From NCBI GenBank assembly GCA_024220505.1, contig JAKZZE010000002.1, forward strand, positions 1,674,001 through 1,738,000: 64,000 nt of DNA. The letters are read 5' to 3'. The DNA comes from Rhizopus arrhizus. Its lineage: Eukaryota; Mucoromycota; Mucoromycetes; Mucorales; Rhizopodaceae. A program made the translations under genes and the position numbers. The notes below the pieces were generated by a model. The model saw only the letters and a program-made list of their open reading frames with translations, had not been told where the DNA came from and made no database searches. Shown piece after piece: positions 57,600 through 64,000 of the stretch; the first letter of the stretch is position 1; every line of letters starts with the position of its first letter.

Positions 57600-58079
57600 C
57601 TACCATCTGATGCGAAAGAGCTTTGTGGACTTGGTGCTACGGTGGTGTAAGAACATGTTATCAGTACTTTCTGCTGGAATACAATAATCATTATCCCAAA
57701 ACATACCACTCTCCATTGTGGATTTATCATTATTGGCATCGCTTTCCATTAATGGCACGCTTAATATATGAGGGGGAGTGTCAAGATATTTCAGATAGTC
57801 GAAAGGATATCGCTGCACAACAACTTTTCCGATAGCCATTGGTCGTTTGTTGCCACTTTCTGAACTGTAGACAATTTCCAATGGTGTTTTTTTCATAAAG
57901 GCCTTGCATTTTCGTATATTGTCATCATACAAGCGGCTCGCCCTTTTGTAATTACTGTTTTCATGGTAATTGTTGAGAAAACAAACAAGCACTTTTTGTT
58001 TTTGTTTATTTTTCAGGTCAAAGGAGCAGCACAAAAATAAATCGAATCTCTTTAAGCAACCATATATTGTAGCAGCCAT
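57600..58079 (-). CDS. Unknown ORF beside the U5 retrocopy
   Basis: This ORF encodes 159 codons from ATG 58079 (MAATIYGCLKRFDLFLCCSF), with NYKRASRLYDDNIRKCKAFM and KRPMAIGKVVVQRYPFDYLK further on. The first 12 codons are also present, mutated, in copy A near 31.0 kb, so it belongs to a repeated sequence. The last 15 residues look like run-on sequence. No domain is recognised. It may be the 3' part of the relic gene upstream after loss of an intron signal (a GTAAGT lies at the end of that relic). Confidence 0.4.
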   Translation of the reverse strand: MAATIYGCLKRFDLFLCCSFDLKNKQKQKVLVCFLNNYHENSNYKRASRLYDDNIRKCKAFMKKTPLEIVYSSESGNKRPMAIGKVVVQRYPFDYLKYLDTPPHILSVPLMESDANNDKSTMESGMFWDNDYCIPAESTDNMFLHHRSTKSTKLFRIRW

Positions 58080-58450
58080 GATTTTTTAACAACTAATAAA
58101 AGACTTACTGGAAGGCTTCTTTGTTACTCTCGTACTTCTGTCTTGTGTTCATGTCGGATAAATCTTTCGCCTTTTCTTTGTTACTCTCTTTTTTCTTTTA
58201 TTAGTTACTTCATTTGATTCAGATGCTTCACCAGAAGGTAAGCCTCCTGATACTGACACATTGGTTGCTTCTTTACCGTTTTTGTTTTACCGTGCTCAGA
58301 TATGAAGTAACGTGTCTCTTTTGGCAACAAACAAGCTTTCAGTGCCTCTTTGAACATATGGAAAACAGCAGTAGAATTTCTCCTATTAACATGAATCTGG
58401 CGTTTGATCCAATTGGCAGGATCAATAGCAAACTTGGAATATTAAGCGTC
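58045..58450 (-). pseudogene. Relic copy of a dispersed repeat gene (copy B)
   Basis: It is homologous to 30670-31019. Its frame reads SKFAIDPANWIKRQIHVNRR, AVFHMFKEALKACLLPKETR and YFISEHGKTKTVKK. A 4-nt loss relative to copy A then shifts it to GGLPSGEASESNEVTNKRKK and a conserved stop. It is split by the truncated U5 sequence at 58132-58175. The function of the original gene is unknown. Confidence 0.7.
58118..58188 (+). mobile_element. Truncated U5 snRNA retrocopy with 14-bp target duplication
   Basis: Bases 58132-58175 match U5 5780-5823 at 43 of 44 positions, ending inside loop I. They are flanked by identical copies of TCTTTGTTACTCTC (58118-58131 and 58175-58188, sharing one T with the insert). 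Copy A of the surrounding repeat has just one copy of this 14-mer (30933-30946, other strand) and no U5 sequence. Confidence 0.88.
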
Positions 58451-59497
58451 AAATTATATTTTGTCTGCAATATGGGATACTGGCCAAATGTTCAATAGCA
58501 TATTCAAGAGCGCTTCTTTGAACAAAAAGGTATTGAAAAATGTTGATAGATGTAGCGAACAACATTAAATATTGTTGTCAGTAAGGTAATTGATAAATCA
58601 AAGCACACATCGAGGTGTGACTGCTGTAATAGATGGTTGTTTAAGGAATTTGGGTGAATTTACTTTCTGGAAAGAGTGTATAGCAGGAAATTCCAAAGCA
58701 TTTTTACCCTTGATCCCAAAAGGGTTTTTTAGTCACCACTATCCTTCCTTTATGAACTGCCTCGGGCGGAAAAGATGTAATATTATAATCGTGCGCCCAA
58801 TAGAGGTTTAATTATTTATAAATAAAAATCTGTTTAATCGTATAGCAGGAAGTAGCAATTTTAGAGGGCAAACAGAAAGGGTTAACTTTTGCCCGTGCTG
58901 TGTGTGGCATTTATATAAATAGCTTCATTTAGTGCCTATTTAATACCACACACCTCTCACTACTTGATTTAAGAGTAACATAAATGATCTTTCAATAACT
59001 CAAAGTTCCGCAAAGCTTTGAATACTTGTTGTTTGTGTATCATGTTTCAGTGATGTGATCACTTAAAGGAGAATCATTGCTTCTTTCATCTTTTCTATAA
59101 AAACTAATATAAGCTATTAATAAATGTGACTGAATAGTGGATCAAATGCGCAGTACTCATCTAAGGAAATGCTTCATTCTTATTATGTTATTAAGTATTT
59201 AATTAATGTTCTTGATTAACTGTGTATTTTTATCCATGTACATTTATAAATTGAAGAGAACACTTTCAAAGAAAGTATAATACATATTGAAAAAGTTATA
59301 TTACAAGGTTTATTGTAGGTAGTGTATGATCTATTTGGACCTTTTTTTTGTACCAACAAATACACGTGGAATTTTATACAAATAATAGGCAGGGTGTATA
59401 CAGAAATGAATAAAGAATTAAAGTAAAATACAGGAATCTCCAAAAAGGATGCCGATTGTATGAAACATGCAAAAAGAATGTATTTTCCTTTTTTTTT

Positions 59498-59535
<38 letters not shown>

Positions 59536-59552
59536 GAAAGCCATGTGTCATT
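58451..59552. other. Spacer at the end of the repeat cluster
   Basis: A GC-richer patch at 58590-58811 has an open frame of 73 codons (GEFTFWKECIAGNSKAF) without recognisable homology, possibly a relic. T33 at 59500-59532 ends just before the stop of the kelch gene. No RNA gene was seen. Confidence 0.4.
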
Positions 59553-62330
59553 TCATTTGCTTCCACTCACATTTTTCTTTTTAGTATTTCTTCTCAACAA
59601 TTCTAGCTCAATACGGACTTTCTCGAGTTCGAGTAAAGATTCTGCATACGCTTGGTTCTTTTCATCTAACAAAGACTCCAAATCGTCCTTCTCATCTTGG
59701 TGTTTTTCTAGTTGCTGCAACAAGATTACAATTTCATTTTTACTTTTTATATTCACAGCTTCCAAGCGTGTCTTCTCTATGTGAAGCTCAGACAAGTCCA
59801 TGTTGTCCTCTTCTGAGGAAAGCTGATTTACTAATTTGTTAGATAGATTCGCGATCTTTACAGCATCTTCTCTACACTTTGCTTCTGTTTTTAGTATTTG
59901 GCTATATATCTTTGATATCTTTTCTAGCGTAGCTTGATGTGCCTCCTGGGCCATTTCAGATTGTTGTTGTGCAACTGAAGCGCGTTCCTCTGCTAACTGT
60001 CTTGACCTTTGATCTTCTTGTGATCGCTTTTGAACTTCTAGTAACATAATATTGATCTGATCTTTTTGTATGCGTGCCTCTTTTAGTCTACTCTCTAAAA
60101 ATTCAACCCTTTCTGTTTCTAGTAAAGCCACTGCTGTTTTATCCTTTGATTTGAGGGCTTTATACTTGGATTTATAGTACGCAGCCTCTTTAAGGGCAGT
60201 TGCTCTAATGGTTTCCTGCTTTAATAAATCCTGTATCATAGAATCAGTTTGCTTTTCAATGCTGCTTTTCATTTTTCGAATTTCTGCCTTTGCACTTGCA
60301 AGTTGTTTAAATAAAAGTAATTTATCATTTTCACCCTCTCTGAAGTCAAACAAGTGTGCGTCCTGTGTTTGCCCATCATCATCAAATAAGTCCCCTAAAC
60401 GTGCACGCGCGTGTCGAGCAATAGATACCTCCGTACGCCACCACTGTTCCTTTTTTCTCATCTCCGCAATCACTGTATCACGCGCGAGGATATCTCTTAG
60501 CAATCTATTTTTTTCTTCTAAATCCGAAGTAGAAGGTTTTTTAAACGCGTTTAGTGTTACTCCTTCCCGAGGAGGACGGGGTGGTGGTATCTTCATTAAA
60601 GGTTCGGATTCTTTAGCATGACTGGATTTAGATTTGTACGAATGTGTATCTGAAAAAGATGTTGAAGGGGATCGATACGAATGGCTTTCCAAACTACTAG
60701 GCAAATCTGATGTTTTGATATACTACCAAATAGTATAATTGAGATTAAATATGCTCTCAAGGCGATATACATTTATATGTTACCTGTGGTTTTCTGAGTT
60801 GAGATTTTGGTGTTAGACTTGGTTTCCTCACTACACCGTATTGGAAGGCATCTTTCGAGTCATTCAATGCAACTACAAACTGAGGTTTTCTCTCACTCTC
60901 GAGTATCTCATTTTCAGGAGGGTATTTTATTTTAGCTAAAGACAAATTTTGCTCAGTATTTTAGGAAATAGGTATATAACCCAATTATTTCATCTTACAG
61001 CAATCGAGTATATATACAAATGATCCGTCATCCACTTTTCCATTGGCTGAATTACCACCATAAACAAACATTCTATTTTGGATAAGAGTTAGAGATGCAC
61101 CATGCCTAGGCGAAGGAGGTGATCCCATATTTTGAAAAGTATACCATCTTTGACCTGAAAATTTAATTTAGTCTTTTCTCCTTCACAACATAAGCTTACT
61201 TTTGATGCGAAACGCATACAAATCACCTAATATGAAACCATTCATCCCTCTCCCACCAAATACATAAATGGTGTCATTTACTAAAGCAGCCGCGCAACCT
61301 TCTCTTGGAGCTGGTATATAACCAACTGCCTCCACTTGATTCCAAACTTTTGTGATAAAATCGAAGCACCAGATGTCATTGTATAAATGGCTAGCATTCA
61401 TACCCCCAAAACTAAGAAAAAAAATTAAACATATGAATTTAATCTAGTCTTGATCTGTTTTACATGTATAACTTGTTTTCGTAAACGGCTGATATATGCC
61501 CTGCCCTTGGTGCTGGCGATTTACTGGTCTGTGAAATGAATTGCCATTCTGCCTTTGATGGGTCTATTTTTCATTTAATACACTATACACATATTAACCT
61601 TTCCTCTTTTCTCTTTTATACTCACATTCCTTTAAATCAAATATAATCATTTCATTCAAATATTGGCCTCTATGCTGTCCACCCCAAACGTATATGCAAC
61701 CATTATGAGCTGACATCGTATGTCCTGATCTGCCACGAGGTAAGTTGCCATTAATTCTAATTTTTGACCATTGCTTTGAATCTGAGAGAGATAAATAAAT
61801 AATGAATATGTTATTTATATATTTCATCACGGTTATTTACTTGTATATAAAATATATAATTGTGGATCCCAAATCTTTCCTAAAACAATAGGTTCTCCGC
61901 CGAATACTAAATTATATAAAAAGTGGTAATTAATTTAATTTCTTTCATGTAAGCCACAGACTTCTTTCTTACATAACACAAGACCGTCAATGCAGGCGAT
62001 AGCAGCAAAACTTCTCGGGGGAGGAACATCGCCCGAGGTCTGTATTGAAATAGCGGATATCGTGTCTACACATATAAGTTAAAAGAATTGGCTCCAAACA
62101 GCGTTTCGCAAATATGTCTTTTTATTACTCGTGTCTATCAAAAATAAATTCTTCTTTGTATTCCCTTTATGGAATCCACCGTATATAAGAAGGTGTTGGT
62201 TATCGATCATGGCCGCTCCATGTCCAAATCTTGGTAAAGCAGCACTGCTTCCACTTAATTTGCGTTGCGACCAAGGGTATATTGTCCTTTCACTGCTGTT
62301 ACTTTTTGTAAACTTTGAAAATAAAGTCAT
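59553..62330 (-). CDS. Kelch-repeat plus coiled-coil protein (Tea1-like)
   Basis: Nine exons (62330-62129, 62065-61973, 61906-61841, 61781-61626, 61563-61464, 61411-61200, 61154-60999, 60935-60784, 60722-59553) give 768 residues. The first half has six kelch blades: RFGHGAAMIDNQHLLIYGGF, PPPRSFAAIAC, GRSGHTMSAHNGCIYVWGGQ, APRAGHISAVYENKLYIFGG, APREGCAAALVNDTIYVFGG and SPRHGASLTLIQNRMFVYGG. A Ser/Pro-rich linker with PPPRPPREG follows, then about 300 residues of coiled coil ending LLEKVRIELELLRRN-like. This is the layout of Tea1/kelch cell-end markers that mark polarity at hyphal tips via microtubules. The ATG at 62330 is preferred over an upstream TTG. Confidence 0.88.
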
Positions 62331-62771
62331 TTTCAAAGAATGACAAAAAGGAGAGGAAAATAAGAAGGAGAAGACAATGTCTATTTCCAGTTATGTCTTC
62401 TGAGTTTAAATCTACATCAAAAACAGTTATTGTTTGAACTCTTGGCCCGTGAAAAGATGTATGTGTGACATAATATTAAATGAAATATTTATTTACAATG
62501 CTATATTCATTCCGTCTTCTCAAAGCTTGGCAGTTGTTCGGACTTACCACAGTATAGTGTTTTAATCTAAAATGAGACGATTTAATAAAATAAGTTAGAC
62601 GGCTTAAAAGATAAAAGAGACTAACGTCAGATTTTTTTGAGACAAGTGAGTAAAACAAATTAGACAATACAGGTTCTTTTTGTAGACACATGTTCAAAAA
62701 AATGTTGACGAGCAATCCCTTATATTATTGTTCAAAGACTTACACTATATCTGGGATTAATGCAGCGTTAA
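62331..62771. other. Flank between kelch gene and Fanzor-like gene
   Basis: This is the 3' flank of the Fanzor-like gene and the promoter of the kelch gene. TnpB/Fanzor guide RNAs usually arise next to the 3' end of the protein gene, so a guide RNA could lie here. No clear hairpin, terminal repeat or TE end was identified. Confidence 0.4.
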
Positions 62772-64000
62772 CTACAAAGGATTATTTTGTCTTTTCGTCG
62801 GTTGACTAGTACTAGCTGATGGTGATGACATATCCTTTCTTTTAGAGCCGGTGGAGAGAGGTTTTTTCGATCTGCAGAAACGTTCTGGTCTTTCACCATT
62901 TGCACGCAGGCTAAAAAGGATTTGTCTAAAGTTTAACGTAGCAGCCATATCACGATTCCAAAGACGACGAAGAGGGGCTTTATCAGTAGTTTCTATTGTG
63001 CTCATCACAGCCTTTAAACATTGTTGGTTTTTGCACCTGAGCAGAAATTATGAAAGCTTGTTATTTTTTTTTACTTGCATATAAAAAGCACTTACCTTAA
63101 AAGGCCATGACGGTCTACAACGGGATACTTTTCTCTTTGATATGGTCTAGGATTCTGCACTTTTTTAAACGTTTCAAGTTCACCATTTTGGCAAGAAGGG
63201 CACAGACTAGAAGTCCGGAACTCGTCAAGGAGGTACACCTGGAAGCCTTCTTTGGCTAACATTCTTCTCATTCCGACACCTCTAATGGGTTCATGATACT
63301 TTACCTTTCCTGCCGACCAATTACCAAGTATTAAGATAGAATCATTCCCAAACCTCTCTCTAAGCTTCTTGGCTAACCGTTTGTCTGCTTGTTGCTGATT
63401 GATGAAACTTGAGAACTTCATTTTTCTAAAGAGTAAAAAACCACCGGCACCCTGATCTTCTGCTGCAGGGTGATCTTCATTTAAGTAGTACGCTTTCATG
63501 ACATGGGTGACTTTGGCTCTTTCTTGAAGATACTCGATAAACTTGTCTTTGTTGACAGTTGAAGATTTGAAATGCGACAGGGAAAGCTCGGCTGCAATCA
63601 CTTCGTCTCTCTTCAAGTTGTTCCTGAGCTTCCTGAATTTTCTAGATTTAGTTTCGATTGCTTTTTGGTTGCTTGTATATCGGTAAATCATTTTATTTTC
63701 AACAGTACTCTTTTCATGCATACAGTAAAGCAAGTCTCGACGGCCAGGATCAATTAATACACATTTGCCAACACCAGCCAGCAACTCTTCTTTTCCCAAC
63801 TTCTCAATGTACTGGAATTCTTCTGCTTTAATAGACTTTGGCTTTCCACCACTGCTGCCACCTTTCTTCATTGTATCGTAGCTTTGCTTTAACACCGACA
63901 CACCTACGCCATCTGTGTATATCGTACCTCTAAACTTCATGATCCTTCTTTCTCCTTGTGGTTTCATCGCTTTTGATCTAACATCAAGAACGGCTCCCCA
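62772..64000 (-). CDS. TnpB/Fanzor-like RNA-guided nuclease homologue, 5' end off window
   Basis: Two exons are visible (64000-63096, 63036-62772), giving 389 residues; the frame stays open to the right edge. It has the RuvC core split as in TnpB/Fanzor: RuvC-I Asp in VLIDPGRRDLLYCMHE (near 63750), RuvC-II Glu in VYLLDEFRTSSLCPSC (near 63220), and RuvC-III Asp in LWNRDMAATLNF (near 62950). Zinc-finger half-sites CPSC and CKNQQC lie between II and III, and the 59-nt intron falls exactly between them. YTDGVGVSV near the start and GNWSAG..HEPIRGVGMRRM are further family blocks. Fanzors are eukaryotic relatives of IS200/605 TnpB that cut DNA guided by a short RNA. The tail is basic and Ser-rich (STGSKRKDMSSPSAS). 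All three catalytic acids are present, so it may be active. Confidence 0.82.

Noticed and set aside
61053..61440. CRISPR-like periodicity in the kelch gene
   Set aside because: The periodic similarity is the protein-level kelch blade repeat, not DNA repeats with spacers; no CRISPR array exists in the window.

Overview
The window looks like nuclear DNA of an early-diverging fungus, most likely a Mucorales (Mucor/Rhizopus-like) species. The reasons are AT-rich spacers, compact genes with many introns of about 50-60 nt, an animal-type Trx-Grx-Grx glutaredoxin, a GPI-anchored chitin deacetylase of the mucoralean type, DIRS-like retrotransposon pieces and a TnpB/Fanzor-like gene. Exon structures below were joined by hand from GT/AG (one GC/AG) sites and checked for phase. 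Boundaries can be off by a base or two.

Layout. 0-10 kb: RasGEF exon (cut by the left edge), a decayed gene, xylose-reductase-type aldo/keto reductase, ACOT9-like thioesterase, a U5 snRNA gene, a STE20/OSR1-like kinase and a LYR protein. 10-31 kb: a long spacer, a 73-aa protein, LRR protein, RPS16, 14-3-3, a small membrane protein, Sac1 phosphoinositide phosphatase, a coiled-coil protein, GT4 trehalose synthase/phosphorylase, a myristoylatable methyltransferase, an RTG2/Ppx-GppA protein and proteasome ATPase Rpt3. 30.5-36.1 kb: a gene-poor, very AT-rich stretch. 36-52.7 kb: Arp1 (dynactin), eIF4G, a decayed gene, chitin deacetylase, GLRX3-type glutaredoxin divergent from proteasome subunit Rpn12, cornichon/Erv14 and an O-fucosyltransferase-like protein. 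52.7-59.5 kb: a repeat cluster with broken DIRS-like pieces in both orientations, a 1.4 kb element with 239-bp perfect inverted repeats, unknown ORFs and a truncated U5 retrocopy. 59.5-64 kb: a Tea1-like kelch/coiled-coil protein and, running off the right edge, an intron-containing TnpB/Fanzor-like RuvC nuclease.

Most genes are housekeeping and not functionally linked. They cover translation (RPS16, eIF4G), proteasome (Rpt3, Rpn12), trafficking and cytoskeleton (Sac1, Erv14, Arp1, kelch), and stress or carbohydrate metabolism (trehalose enzyme, xylose reductase, chitin deacetylase). The most unusual content is the Fanzor-like gene, the U5 retrocopy with target-site duplication and a paralogous empty site, the perfect-TIR element, and several introns whose length is a multiple of three and which contain no stop codon.
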